The notes under the pieces: generated by a model
The model's database searches: none
Seen by the model: only the letters and a program-made list of their open reading frames with translations
What the model was told of the DNA's origin: nothing
Origin: Desulfobacterales bacterium
GTDB lineage: Bacteria; Desulfobacterota; Desulfobulbia; Desulfobulbales; JAGXFP01
Assembly (NCBI GenBank): GCA_024637225.1
Contig: JAGXFP010000037.1
Coordinates: forward strand, 1 to 64,000
Reading direction: 5' to 3'
Length of the DNA stretch: 64,000 nucleotides
In this document: positions 7,710-16,975 of the stretch, in pieces
Layout: every line of letters starts with the position of its first letter
Position numbering within the stretch: position 1 is the stretch's first letter
Translations under genes and position numbers: made by a program

Positions 7710-9015
7710 TATCCCGGTCCTGAAGGATTCTGATCTTGACGGTCTTGACCGGACAGATGTCGAGACTGTCGATTTCGGCAAGGGCCTTTCTGACCGACGA
7801 TTCACTGGCCTCGTAGGCAAGGATCACCACCGGCACCGTTCCGCCCTCTTCCCGGCTCTTCTGGATCACCGACTCGATGCTGATATCGTTCTTGCCGAGA
7901 ATGCCGGCCAGGGTGGAAAGCACCCCCGGTTCATCGGCGGCCGAAATCCTGAAATAGTAGGGGCAGCGCAGCTCTTCCATCGGGGTGATCGAACCCGCCG
8001 TGATATTCTCGGGCCGGTAGGAAAGACTCGGCACCCGGTTTATCGAACCGTGCACGATGTTCCTGGCGATATCGACGACGTCGGCGGCAACAGCGCTGCC
8101 GGTGGGCATCTTGCCGGCGCCCAGTCCATAAAGGAGGACATTGCCGACCATATCGCCGTTGAAATGAATGCCGTTATAGGCGCCGCCGATATTGGCCAGC
8201 ATATGCCGTTCAGGCACCATGGTCGGGTGGACCCTGGCCTCGACATGATCGCCATGGTTGACGCTGATTGCCAACAGTTTAATCCGATAGCCGAACTCCC
8301 GGGCGAACTCGATGTCGATCGGTTCGATGGAGGAGATTCCCTCGGTGCTGATATCCTCCAGCTTGACATGCATGCCGAAGGCCATGGTCATCAGGATCAC
8401 CAGCTTGTGGGCGGTATCGATCCCCTCGATGTCATAGGTCGGGTCCGCCTCGGCGTAGCCGATCTCCTGGGCCTCGGCCAGTACCTCCTGGAAGGGCGCG
8501 CCTTCGTCGGTCATTTTATTCAAAATATAATTAGCGGTGCCGTTCATAATGCCCATGATCGACATGATATTGTTGGCGACCAGCCCCTCCTTGAGGGCCT
8601 TGATCACCGGAATGCCGCCGCCGACACTGGCCTCGAAACCGACTTCCACCCCCTGGGCGGCGGCGGCGTTGAAGATCTCCATGCCGTGCTGGGAGACCAG
8701 GGCCTTATTGGCGGTGACCACATGTTTGCCGCTGGCAATGGCCTTCAGGATAAAGGTCTTGGCGGGTTCGATGCCGCCGATCAGTTCGATGACAATATCG
8801 ATCTCCGGATCTCCGAAGATATCCTCGACATCCTTGGTGAGTTTGACGTCACCCAAATGGGCGGGAATCGACTCGACATTTAAGTCGGCAACGGTTTTAA
8901 GACGAATCAGATGACCGGTTCTTTTCTCAAGGCGCGCGGCCTGTTCGTGCAAAACCTCGGCAGTACCGCTGCCGACCGTCCCGAAGCCGATAAGTCCAAC
9001 GTTGATTGTTTTCAT
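7696..9015 (-). CDS. hom: Homoserine dehydrogenase
   Basis: The enzyme reduces aspartate semialdehyde to homoserine at the branch to threonine and methionine. The 439 residues show the three expected parts: NAD(P)-binding domain with GLIGFGTVGSGTAEVL, catalytic domain with the conserved NGTANYILNKM and GYAEADPTYDIEGIDTAHK segments, and a C-terminal ACT domain (from about residue 355, YFRISAADEPGVLSTLAGIL) for feedback control, usually by threonine. The start at MKTINVGLIGFG is preceded by a weak AAGG site; the open frame upstream is not protein-like. First gene of hom-apgM-ybgC. Confidence 0.95.
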   Translation of the reverse strand: MKTINVGLIGFGTVGSGTAEVLHEQAARLEKRTGHLIRLKTVADLNVESIPAHLGDVKLTKDVEDIFGDPEIDIVIELIGGIEPAKTFILKAIASGKHVVTANKALVSQHGMEIFNAAAAQGVEVGFEASVGGGIPVIKALKEGLVANNIMSIMGIMNGTANYILNKMTDEGAPFQEVLAEAQEIGYAEADPTYDIEGIDTAHKLVILMTMAFGMHVKLEDISTEGISSIEPIDIEFAREFGYRIKLLAISVNHGDHVEARVHPTMVPERHMLANIGGAYNGIHFNGDMVGNVLLYGLGAGKMPTGSAVAADVVDIARNIVHGSINRVPSLSYRPENITAGSITPMEELRCPYYFRISAADEPGVLSTLAGILGKNDISIESVIQKSREEGGTVPVVILAYEASESSVRKALAEIDSLDICPVKTVKIRILQDRDNGQG

Positions 9016-9430
9016 ATTAATGTTAACCTTTTGTCTTTGGCGCAAAAAAAGATCCCCTTTTCCGAAACAAAACTTTCGAAAAGGATTACCTTCCAAAATA
9101 AACGGAAAAAACTACCTTTTTTACGTAAGGATGTCAAAATAATAACATCGTAATCGATGGCTTCGCGAAAACCTCAAGCGGGACGGAAAATCAGGCTTTA
9201 CTTCATCCCATCCAAGGTGCTTCCTTTCGGGGCACTCACCGGGGTGCGGTCGCCGGAAGCCGGCCGTGCACAATGTTTTTCCCGGATGCGGCAAGCCGTC
9301 ATTCCCAAGTGATCTTATCGCACCTCTTTCGATGAGGCCGCATTGACATACCCGCCAAATATAATTAATCTTCAAGTTGCCTAAGGACCATTAAACCCAT
9401 ACTCAAACTCTCTTCCGAGGTAGAAATAGC
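9016..9430. other. Intergenic region between the divergent hom and tol operons
   Basis: About 415 bases. It holds a likely hom promoter (9109-9137) and presumably a tol promoter that I cannot place. The part 9150-9370 has several GC-rich short inverted repeats but no recognised RNA or element. Confidence 0.4.
9109..9137 (-). promoter_or_regulatory. Probable promoter of hom-apgM-ybgC
   Basis: On the minus strand a perfect TTGACA (9132-9137) is followed after 17 bases by TAGTTT (9109-9114), a weak -10. The start would lie about 95 bases before the hom ATG. Confidence 0.45.
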
Positions 9431-10126
9431 GTGGATAATCTCAGCCTTTTCGCCATGTTCTGGCATGCCGGACCAGTAGTTAAATTCGTCATGCTCCTCT
9501 TGCTCTTTTTTTCGCTGGGCTCATGGTACATCGTCTTCAACAGGTATATGCGTTTCAAAAAAAGCAGCCGGAATACCGCCAATTTCCTGAAGAGTTTCTG
9601 GAGCTGCAAAAGCCTGAGCGAGGCAAATCAGTCCATCGACACATCACTGACCTGCCCTGAGTATTCCATCTTTAAATCGGGCTACAAGGAACTCCAGAAG
9701 ATCACCAAAAGCAAGTCCCACGATCCCGAGGAAAAATCCCTGGCCATGCGCATGGCGGGGGTCGACAATCTCAAGCGCAGTCTGCAGAAGACCGAATCGG
9801 CAGCCGTTAACGACCTGAGCCGGAACCTCGCCTTTCTGGCCACCACCGGCAGCGCCACCCCCTTTATCGGCCTGTTCGGCACGGTCTGGGGAATCATGGC
9901 CTCATTCCATGAAATCGGCAAAAGCGGTTCCGCCTCGCTGGCCGTAGTGGCGCCGGGCATCTCCGAGGCCCTGGTGGCCACCGCCGCCGGCCTGGCCGTC
10001 GCCATTCCCGCCGTTATCTTCTACAACTACTTCTCCAATCGGGTCGCTGAAATGGAAAGCGAAATGCAATCCTTTTCCTCTGACTTCATGAACCTGATCG
10101 AGCGCGATCTTATCTCCAGGGCTTAA
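9431..10126 (+). CDS. tolQ: TolQ, proton-channel subunit of the Tol-Pal system
   Basis: This is a MotA/TolQ/ExbB-family inner-membrane protein of 231 residues. It starts with GTG after a GAGGT ribosome site. Three membrane helices are visible: about residues 14-36, 137-158 (the conserved FLATTGSATPFIGLFGTVWG) and 178-200 (EALVATAAGLAVAIPAVIFYN). With TolR it forms the proton-driven motor that energises TolA. First gene of tolQ-tolR-tolA-tolB-cpoB. Confidence 0.93.
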   Translation: MDNLSLFAMFWHAGPVVKFVMLLLLFFSLGSWYIVFNRYMRFKKSSRNTANFLKSFWSCKSLSEANQSIDTSLTCPEYSIFKSGYKELQKITKSKSHDPEEKSLAMRMAGVDNLKRSLQKTESAAVNDLSRNLAFLATTGSATPFIGLFGTVWGIMASFHEIGKSGSASLAVVAPGISEALVATAAGLAVAIPAVIFYNYFSNRVAEMESEMQSFSSDFMNLIERDLISRA

Positions 10127-10160
10127 CGATTTTAACCCCGTACTAAACTGGTAAACTTCT

Positions 10161-10589
10161 ATGGGATTTACTCCTCGAAACGGAAAAAACGGCCTGGTTT
10201 CCGATATCAACGTCACGCCTCTGGTCGACGTCATGCTGGTTCTGCTGATCATCTTCATGATCACGGCGCCGATGATGAGCCAGGGAGTCGATGTCGACCT
10301 GCCGGAAACCACTGCCAAGCCCCTGCCTCAAAAGGAAAAACCGATCACCATCTCTATTACCCGTGACGGGGTGATCACCATCAACCGGATCGAGGTAAAC
10401 CGACGTCTCCTCCGCCAGGAGCTTGAAAAGATGGCGATCAAGGGCAAGGAGCGGCCGGTCCTCCTCAATGCCGACAAAAACGTGGCCTACGGCACGGTGG
10501 TTGGCATCATGGCCGACGTCAAGGACTCGGGCTTCGACAAACTGGGAATGATCACCGAACCCCTCCCCTATAACAAAGCCGAAAAATGA
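10161..10589 (+). CDS. tolR: TolR, ExbD/TolR-family subunit
   Basis: A 142-residue protein with one N-terminal membrane helix (about 20-40) carrying the essential Asp in ISVTPLVDVMLVLLI-type context (here INVTPLVDVMLVLLI), then a periplasmic domain. The Asp is thought to carry protons through the TolQR channel. It lies 34 bases after tolQ and overlaps tolA by four bases (ATGA). Confidence 0.94.
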   Translation: MGFTPRNGKNGLVSDINVTPLVDVMLVLLIIFMITAPMMSQGVDVDLPETTAKPLPQKEKPITISITRDGVITINRIEVNRRLLRQELEKMAIKGKERPVLLNADKNVAYGTVVGIMADVKDSGFDKLGMITEPLPYNKAEK

Positions 10590-11635
10590 TAAAGGGGTTT
10601 CAAGAATTCTTCAGGGACCTGGCCACGTTTTTCAAAGAGCTGGCAAACCTTTGCTCCCCGCGGGCGATTTCCAAGGGTTTCACCGGCCTATGGAAGGATG
10701 TTCGGACCGACCAATATCGGAAAATCCCGCTGCTCCTTACCGTGGCCTTCCATCTCGGCGTCCTGGTGATCTCGATTATCGCCCCTTTTATCATGGATGT
10801 CGGGCCTCCAAAAATACCGGAAGTGTACACGGTTAATCTTTATAAGGCTCCGGAAGAAGCAGCTCCGCCGCCGCCGGCCCCCGAAGTGGTCAAGGTTGCC
10901 ACCCCGGCACCCAAGAAGAAGGTAGCCACCCCGGCCCGCAAGAAGGTTGTAGTAGCCACGAAACCCGTCGAAACAAAGCCCGCGCCACCACCTCCGGTTC
11001 CCAGGGAAAAAATTTCTCTTGCCCCGATCCGCCAACGCCTTGAAAAGGAGAGGAAAGAGAAAGAGGCCCGGGAGCGGGACGAGGAACAGCGCAGACGCGA
11101 ACTGGAACAACTTAGATTGGGTTACCTCGAAGAGCGCGCAGAAAAAGAAAAGGTCAAGGCTGAAAGCGTGGCGGAAGAGGCCGAGCAGGCCGCCCTTGAG
11201 GCGGAAAGGGCGGCCGTTGAAGCGAAAAAGGCGGCCGCGGCCAGGATTGCCGATATCTACCGCTCCTCTGATCAAAGCAGGCGAAACCGGCCCGAATCAA
11301 CCGGGACCGGGAGCGACAAGGGCGGTCCGAATCAACAAGAGCTTGAGGCTCTGGATCGATACCGGGCCAGGCTTTTCAGACATATATCCCCCCACTGGCA
11401 GCTGCCGGAACTTCAGGAATGGGATGAGGACCTGAGAGCGGTGATCGTCATGCAGGTTAACCGGGACGGGACCGTCACCGGCACCTACTTCGAAAAACGA
11501 TCCAGGGATTCGCGTTTTAACCGCTACGTCCAGAAGGCCGTTGACAATGCCCAACCCCTGCCGCCTTTTCCCATTGATTTCAATAAAAAAAGCGAGGAAA
11601 TTGGGGTGACATTTTCCCCAAGTGGTTTACTTTAA
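10586..11635 (+). CDS. tolA: TolA / TonB-type energy transducer
   Basis: The 349-residue protein has a cytoplasmic N-terminus of about 45 residues, a single membrane helix (about 50-70), a Pro/Lys-rich stretch (PPPPAPEVVKVATPAPKKK), a long charged Glu/Lys/Ala-rich coiled-coil arm (about 145-230) and a C-terminal TonB/TolA domain (about 255-349, with WQLPEL and a V-x-x-DGTV motif). TolA spans the periplasm and couples TolQR to outer-membrane partners. The unusually long N-terminal cytoplasmic tail is worth noting. Its ATG overlaps the tolR stop. A family 2 repeat begins two bases after its stop codon. Confidence 0.9.
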   Translation: MIKGFQEFFRDLATFFKELANLCSPRAISKGFTGLWKDVRTDQYRKIPLLLTVAFHLGVLVISIIAPFIMDVGPPKIPEVYTVNLYKAPEEAAPPPPAPEVVKVATPAPKKKVATPARKKVVVATKPVETKPAPPPPVPREKISLAPIRQRLEKERKEKEARERDEEQRRRELEQLRLGYLEERAEKEKVKAESVAEEAEQAALEAERAAVEAKKAAAARIADIYRSSDQSRRNRPESTGTGSDKGGPNQQELEALDRYRARLFRHISPHWQLPELQEWDEDLRAVIVMQVNRDGTVTGTYFEKRSRDSRFNRYVQKAVDNAQPLPPFPIDFNKKSEEIGVTFSPSGLL

Positions 11636-11636
11636 T

Positions 11637-11857
11637 CCTTAATCCGTGAGCGTTCGAGAACGGCGCAGATGCAAGGCGGCAACGATGTTGATAATACTGA
11701 TGGTATATTAACGAGTTGCCGCCGCGGCAGATGCGCCGTTATCGGACGCCCCATAGGGCGGCGGGGTGTATCGAGGCGACCCAGTGAAAAACCGATTATT
11801 CCACGTAATAACGATCGAATAAAACAAAATCACCTCCTAAGCCGTCACGGATTCAGG
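11637..11857 (+). repeat. Interspersed palindromic element, family 2 (CTGAATCCGTGA), long copy 1
   Basis: About 220 bp. The left end is TTAATCCGTGAGCGTTCGAG, the right end CCGTCACGGATTCAGG; the shared terminal repeat is CTGAATCCGTGA. Near the left is a nested palindrome GGCAACGATGTT...AACGAGTTGCC with an inner hairpin (AATACTGATGGTAT), flanked by GGCGCAGATGC and GCAGATGCGCC. The right third is AT-rich. Copies at 33111 and 42711 match over the full length. It separates tolA from tolB. Confidence 0.85.
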
Positions 11858-11913
11858 TTAAATACTTCTGCAATTCCAATCCCGGCAATCTCAAGAGACA
11901 ATTCTTTTACGAC

Positions 11914-13197
11914 ATGAAACACTTTTCCTTTTTTACCCTTGCAGCCCTGCTCTTCCCTCTGTTGATGGCCGGTCCGGTCACGGCCCGCATTGATATTGAC
12001 ATTTCCTCGGCCGAACTGCGAAAAATCCCCGTAGCCGTTCCCTCTTTCAGTAACGGCAAGGCGGGAGAGTCCGGCGAACTCGGCGGGGAAATGGCGGAGA
12101 CTATCGCAAAGGCCCTGGAATTTCACGGCTTTATTTCGGTAATTCCATCACAATCATACGGAGGCGGGCAGCAGAAAGATTGGCTTGAAGTGGGGGCCGA
12201 TTTCACCGTGATCGGCAAATATACCGAAGCTGACAACAAGGTCACCATGGAGATCAGGCTCCTGGACAACTCGACCAGCCGCATGGTTCTGGGCCGCCGC
12301 TATCGAGGTGATTCCGACAAGAACCGGATCATGCTTCTCAAGTTCAGTAATGAAATCATCAAGACCATGACCGGCGAACCGGGGGTCAGTCTGACTAAAA
12401 TATCTTTTGTCTCCGAAAAAAACGGAGTCAAGGAGATTTACCTGAGCGATATCTTCGGCGATGAACCGCGACAGATAACCAAACACAATCAAATTGCCGT
12501 CTCCCCGCGCTTCACCCCTGACAACCTTTTTCTTTCCTACACATCGTATCACAGCGGCAACCCCAACCTCTATCTGACCGAACTTGCCCAGGACAAGATA
12601 ACCACGCCGATCTCCCGCCGGGAGGGTTTGAACATGGCTCCGGCCTGGAGCCCTGATGGCGAGACCATGGTCTTAACCCTGAGCAGCACAGGCAATCCCG
12701 ATCTCTTTCTGATGAGCCGCGACGGTGAAATTATCCGGCAGCTGACCAAAAACGCGGGGATCAACGTTTCTCCCAGCTGGTCGCCGGACGGCAACGAACT
12801 GGCCTTCGTTTCCGATCGAAGCGGCACTCCACAGATCTATATAATGAATATGAGCAAAAGAACAGTCAGACGCTTGACTTACCTGGGCAATTACAATTCC
12901 ACTCCGGCCTGGTCGCCGGGGGGTGACCAGATCGCCTACTCGGGATATTACGAAAATCAATACCATATTTTTCTAATTCCGGTCGAGGGTGGCCGCCCGA
13001 CCAGGCTTACCCGTTTGTGGGGAGATCATGAAACCCCCACCTGGTCTCCGGACGGACGTCAACTGGCTTTTACAAGAAATCTGAACGGCGACAAGAAGAT
13101 CTGCGCCATTTACAATAACGGTTCCGGTTTCCGGGTGCTTTTCGACTGGGAAGGCAATGAATCGATGCCGCAATGGTCTCCCAGACCGAACTCCTAG
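11914..13197 (+). CDS. tolB: TolB, periplasmic beta-propeller of the Tol-Pal system
   Basis: The 427-residue protein begins with a signal peptide (hydrophobic 5-20, likely cleavage after TAR or nearby), then an N-terminal alpha/beta domain (to about 150) and a six-bladed propeller whose repeats carry the classic WSPDG signature (AWSPDGETMVLT, SWSPDGNELAFVSDRSG, TWSPDGRQLAFTRN and others). TolB binds Pal and outer-membrane porins. It is separated from tolA by a repeat element, so it may be expressed from its own start site. No pal gene follows. Confidence 0.95.
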   Translation: MKHFSFFTLAALLFPLLMAGPVTARIDIDISSAELRKIPVAVPSFSNGKAGESGELGGEMAETIAKALEFHGFISVIPSQSYGGGQQKDWLEVGADFTVIGKYTEADNKVTMEIRLLDNSTSRMVLGRRYRGDSDKNRIMLLKFSNEIIKTMTGEPGVSLTKISFVSEKNGVKEIYLSDIFGDEPRQITKHNQIAVSPRFTPDNLFLSYTSYHSGNPNLYLTELAQDKITTPISRREGLNMAPAWSPDGETMVLTLSSTGNPDLFLMSRDGEIIRQLTKNAGINVSPSWSPDGNELAFVSDRSGTPQIYIMNMSKRTVRRLTYLGNYNSTPAWSPGGDQIAYSGYYENQYHIFLIPVEGGRPTRLTRLWGDHETPTWSPDGRQLAFTRNLNGDKKICAIYNNGSGFRVLFDWEGNESMPQWSPRPNS

Positions 13198-13200
13198 GAG

Positions 13201-13358
13201 GTAAGCGATCACAGGGCGTCGAATCCGCTGTGTTATCGCCCTGCTCATGTACAGGTGTACACATCGCAGGCCGTTACATTGCATCTCCACCACCCTGTAA
13301 TCGCTTACCGGATGGGAAATTGGCCAATCATGGGCGGCTTATCCCGTGATTGGTTACC
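13201..13358 (+). repeat. Interspersed palindromic element, family 3 (GTAAGCGATCACAGGG), copy 1
   Basis: The core 13201-13309 is bounded by GTAAGCGATCACAGGG and CCCTGTAATCGCTTAC and has a central CATGTACAGGTGTACA-type hairpin. It is followed by a second hairpin GGCCAATCA...TGATTGGTTACC. The same two-part layout recurs at 29985. It starts 3 bases after the tolB stop codon. Confidence 0.85.
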
Positions 13359-13717
13359 TTGAATTTTAGCCAGCCGGGGTTCGCCCGCCGACCGCGGACT
13401 GGAATTGCAAAAGGAAAGTGGCGCGAGTACTTGCGAAGACGGTATGGATGCGGGCAGGAGATCCCGCCGAATCCTGTTCGATATAAGTTTTTGGTTGATC
13501 GGCTGATCCGCAACAATATCCTGATCAAAAATAAACTTGTATCTATTCGTTTTCTTCTGGCAAATTGTCCTTTTCAGGCTATATTTTGAATTGCTTAAAT
13601 ATGCTTAAACTCTCAAGTAGCCAAAACGAGATACAGGCATCCCCCCCCTTGCGGGTGAAATTATCCCCGTAACAACGGGTTTCTCGGCGAGACAAAATCA
13701 ATAAGGGAAGTATACGT
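13359..13717. other. Gap where pal would be expected; no gene found
   Basis: In the common order tolB-pal-cpoB the pal gene lies here. This 359-base stretch has no open frame with the OmpA-like NELSYGRA-type Pal motif on either strand, in any frame. It contains short GC hairpins near 13640-13690 (CCCTTGCGGG, CCCCGTAACAACGGGG-like) ahead of cpoB whose role I cannot name. Confidence 0.5.
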
Positions 13718-14830
13718 ATGAAATTCATTACCAGACACCGTTCACTGCTGTTCTGCCTGCTCCTCTCTCCTCTCCTCACACAGTGCATTGCCACCCAGCA
13801 GGATTTAAAATCCCTGGAACTGCGGCTCAGGACCGTCAACAACAAGATGCGCAGCCTCGACATGAATTATGAGGACCTTCATGAGGAAACCACCAATCGG
13901 GCCAACAAGAACACCGTGGAGGCTCTCCAGAAAAATCTGGCCACCACTGCAAACTCAATTGACCAATTACAGAACCAGTTGCTGCAAGTAAAAGGGCAGA
14001 TGGAAGAAAATTCCCATCACTACGGAAAGCTCCAGGAAGAGGCCCAGGATTACCGGGATAATCTCAGTATCAGGTTCCATGACCTCCATGATGGGATTGA
14101 AAATCTGCGAATGTCTCAGGATGATCTGACTGCCAGAATAAACCAGCTCGAACAACGAATTGAGAACAACGGTAAGTTGATTCGCGATGTTTCGGAAGAT
14201 CTGAACAAAGAAAAGGCGGCCAGGGCTGCCGAAATCGCTGAACTTGCCCGCAGGGAGGCCAACGCCGCGGCCAGGGCAGCAAAAGCCGCCGAAGAGGCCA
14301 AAGCCAAGGCAAGAGCAGCAGCGGCCAATGCGCGCCGAGCCGAGAAGGAGCAGGCGTCAAGCGGCAAACCCCGGATTATCGAGCCCGCCGCCAGCAAAAA
14401 AGAGATCGAACCAACCGCGACCGCAAAGGCAGGGACATCCGGTTCCGCCACTGAACAAGATCCGGCAAAAGAACTGTACGATTCCGGTATTGCAGCCTAT
14501 TCCGCCGAAAAATTCAAGGAAGCCTATGCCGCTTTCACCAATTACATTGAAAAGTATCCCACCGGCAATCTCAAGGCCAATGCCAGGTTCTGGTTGGGAG
14601 ACAGCCTCTATGCCCAAAAGGAGTATGAGCTTGCCATCCTGGAATACCAGAAAGTCATCGCCGACTACCCGAAACACGAAAAGGCCCCCGCCGCACTGCT
14701 CAAACAGGGATTGGCCTTCGAAAAGCTGAACGACAACGATACCGCCAAACTTGTTTATTACAAGCTGGTCGATGATTATCCCGACAGCAAGCAAGCCGCC
14801 CTGGGTCAAAAGAGGCTTGATTCCTTCTAG
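13718..14830 (+). CDS. cpoB: CpoB/YbgF-like lipoprotein with a long helical arm and TPR domain
   Basis: The 370-residue protein has a signal peptide with a lipobox ending in Cys 23 (LLTQC), an N-terminal coiled coil (about 28-170), an Ala/Lys/Glu-rich helix (about 165-215, EEAKAKARAAAANARRAEKE) and a C-terminal TPR domain (about 250-370, starting at KELYDSGIAAYSAEKFKEAY), the hallmark of YbgF/CpoB. E. coli CpoB is about 260 residues and not lipidated; here the extra arm looks like TolA domain II and the protein is a predicted lipoprotein. CpoB tunes peptidoglycan synthesis and Tol activity during division. An AAGGGAAG site precedes the ATG. Confidence 0.88.
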   Translation: MKFITRHRSLLFCLLLSPLLTQCIATQQDLKSLELRLRTVNNKMRSLDMNYEDLHEETTNRANKNTVEALQKNLATTANSIDQLQNQLLQVKGQMEENSHHYGKLQEEAQDYRDNLSIRFHDLHDGIENLRMSQDDLTARINQLEQRIENNGKLIRDVSEDLNKEKAARAAEIAELARREANAAARAAKAAEEAKAKARAAAANARRAEKEQASSGKPRIIEPAASKKEIEPTATAKAGTSGSATEQDPAKELYDSGIAAYSAEKFKEAYAAFTNYIEKYPTGNLKANARFWLGDSLYAQKEYELAILEYQKVIADYPKHEKAPAALLKQGLAFEKLNDNDTAKLVYYKLVDDYPDSKQAALGQKRLDSF

Positions 14831-14853
14831 GCAGCAGCAGGCGCGGCAAACCT

Positions 14854-14968
14854 GATGGCGTCCGCAAAAACTCCGTTCTCCTGTGGCGCGGCGCAATTTT
14901 GCACCTTCGGCATACCATATTTAGCTGTAAAGACGAGACCATCTGCAGCAACAGAAGTTGGCGATTGA
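14854..14968 (-). repeat. Degenerate family 1 element downstream of cpoB
   Basis: The left end GATGGCGTCCGCAAAAACTCC matches family 1; the interior has diverged, although GACGAGACCATCTGCAGCAAC near 14928 still resembles the GACGAGACAATTTGCAGCAAC block of good copies. The right end is eroded. Confidence 0.5.
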
Positions 14969-15030
14969 CCCCATCTCATTTGCCAGACTCCGGGGCACGG
15001 CCCTATACACCCTTTATATAAATCTGATGA

Positions 15031-16881
15031 GTGTTCCCCTTGCCCGCCAACAACTCGACACCCCTTGACAGCCTGCGCACCATCTTCGGGTACAGCGACT
15101 TCCGCCTGCACCAAGAGGAGATAATTACCGGGCTGATCCGGGGCGAGGACGCCTTTGTGCTGATGCCCACCGGCGGCGGCAAATCCCTCTGCTACCAGAT
15201 TCCGGCCCTGCACCGGCCCGGAGTCGGCATCGTGATCAGTCCTCTGATCTCGCTGATGAAGGACCAGGTGGACGCCTTAAAGGAAAATGGAGTCCGAGCC
15301 GCCTTTTACAACTCTTCGCTCAAGGCCGCCAAGGCCCGCGAGGTACTGGCCCGGCTCCACGGCGGCGAACTCGATCTGCTCTACATTGCCCCGGAGCGCT
15401 TGATGAGCGGCGATTTTCTCGAGCGCCTGAATGATATCCCCGTAGCCCTCTTTGCCATTGACGAGGCCCACTGCGTTTCGCAATGGGGCCATGATTTCCG
15501 TCCCGAATACAGGGAACTCGGCCGTCTGCGCACTATTTTCCCGAAAACCCCGCTGATCGCCCTTACCGCCACGGCCGAGTCCCAGACCAAAACCGATATC
15601 ATCGAACGCCTGAACCTGCAAAAGTCCCGTTGCTTCATCGCCGGCTTTGACCGCCCCAATATCCGCTACATTGTGATGGACAAGCAAAAACCAAAGGAGC
15701 AGCTCCTCACCTTCCTGAAAGGACGGCACGAGGAAGCGGGCATTGTCTACTGCCTGAGCCGCAAACGGGTGGAACAGGTAACCGCCCAGCTTGCCCAGGC
15801 GGGCATCTCCGCCGCCGCATACCATGCCGGGCTTTCCGGCGATGAACGCCGCCAGGTCCAGGAGGACTTTCTCCATGACAACCTGCGAGTGGTGGTGGCC
15901 ACCGTGGCCTTCGGCATGGGGATCGATAAGCCCGATGTCCGTTTTGTAGTGCACCACGATCTGCCCAAAACCATTGAAAGCTACTATCAGGAGACCGGCC
16001 GGGCCGGCCGCGACGGCCTGCCCGCCGAGGCTGTGCTGCTTTTCGGTTATGGCGATATCGCCGTGGTTCGCGGCCTCATCGAAAAGGGCCGCAACCCCGA
16101 CCAGAAGAGGATCGAGAGTCACAAGCTTAACGCCATGGTCGCCTTTGCCGAGTCGCAAAGCTGTCGGCGCCGGGCCCTGCTCGGCTACTTCGGCGAACCC
16201 CTGGCCGAGCCCTGCGGCAACTGCGACATCTGTCTGAACCCGCCCGAACTCCACGATGTAACCGTCGAGGCCCGCAAGGCCCTTTCCTGCGTATATCGGG
16301 TCGGAGAGCGCTTCGGCATCGGCCATGTCATTGATGTGCTGCGCGGCTCCCGGAACGAAAGGCTCCTAAAGCTGGGTCACGACCGCCTCTCCACTTACGG
16401 AATCGGCAGGGAGCAGCCCAAGGAGTTCTGGGCGGCCGTGCTCCACCACCTGATCCAGCACGGCTATCTGCTTCAGGACGTGGCCAACTATTCGGTGCTG
16501 CAACTCACCGGCACCGCCCGCCCCGTGTTGCGCGGCGAAAAGCGGCTCAGCATGGCCAGACCCCGGGTCAGAACGGCCAGCGCCAAAAAGAAAGGAGCGA
16601 AAGTCACCGCCGATCTGTCCTACGACCAGGAGCTCTTTGAAAAGCTCCGCCTCCTGCGCAAGGAGTTGGCCGATGCCGCGGATGTGCCGCCCTTCGTGGT
16701 ATTCGGCGACAAAACCCTGGTCGAGATGGCCGCCCTTCTACCCAAGGATGATACCGAACTCCTCAATATCAACGGGGTGGGGGCAAACAAGCTTGAAAAG
16801 TACGGCGCGGAATTTTTGAAGGCGATCAGAGAGTTTCAAAAAGGACCGGAGCAAACCCTGTCGGTGACTGCCTCCTCCTGA
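15031..16881 (+). CDS. recQ: ATP-dependent DNA helicase RecQ
   Basis: The 616-residue protein has the complete RecQ layout. The helicase core carries PTGGGKSLCYQIPAL (Walker A, about 47), DEAHCVSQWGHDFRPEY (DEAH box and aromatic loop, about 145) and a C-terminal lobe with GRAGRDG. The RQC zinc module has Cys at about 377 and the CGNCDIC group at about 394-400, followed by a winged helix. A C-terminal HRDC domain covers about 535-605. RecQ unwinds DNA in RecF-pathway repair and fork restart. The start is uncertain: GTG at 15031 gives a standard length but has no good ribosome site. Confidence 0.95.
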   Translation: MFPLPANNSTPLDSLRTIFGYSDFRLHQEEIITGLIRGEDAFVLMPTGGGKSLCYQIPALHRPGVGIVISPLISLMKDQVDALKENGVRAAFYNSSLKAAKAREVLARLHGGELDLLYIAPERLMSGDFLERLNDIPVALFAIDEAHCVSQWGHDFRPEYRELGRLRTIFPKTPLIALTATAESQTKTDIIERLNLQKSRCFIAGFDRPNIRYIVMDKQKPKEQLLTFLKGRHEEAGIVYCLSRKRVEQVTAQLAQAGISAAAYHAGLSGDERRQVQEDFLHDNLRVVVATVAFGMGIDKPDVRFVVHHDLPKTIESYYQETGRAGRDGLPAEAVLLFGYGDIAVVRGLIEKGRNPDQKRIESHKLNAMVAFAESQSCRRRALLGYFGEPLAEPCGNCDICLNPPELHDVTVEARKALSCVYRVGERFGIGHVIDVLRGSRNERLLKLGHDRLSTYGIGREQPKEFWAAVLHHLIQHGYLLQDVANYSVLQLTGTARPVLRGEKRLSMARPRVRTASAKKKGAKVTADLSYDQELFEKLRLLRKELADAADVPPFVVFGDKTLVEMAALLPKDDTELLNINGVGANKLEKYGAEFLKAIREFQKGPEQTLSVTASS

Positions 16882-16975
16882 ATCCGTTGACGGCCTTGGG
16901 GCAGGCTGCCTTTATCCGAGAAATCGGAACGCCACCTTTCAGGTTGTTTGATACAGGATTCAGGCAACTACGGGA

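Noticed and set aside
13630-13717. A riboswitch ahead of cpoB
   Set aside because: Short GC stems are present but none of the conserved cores I know (c-di-GMP, cobalamin, SAM, glycine, TPP, preQ1) can be matched.
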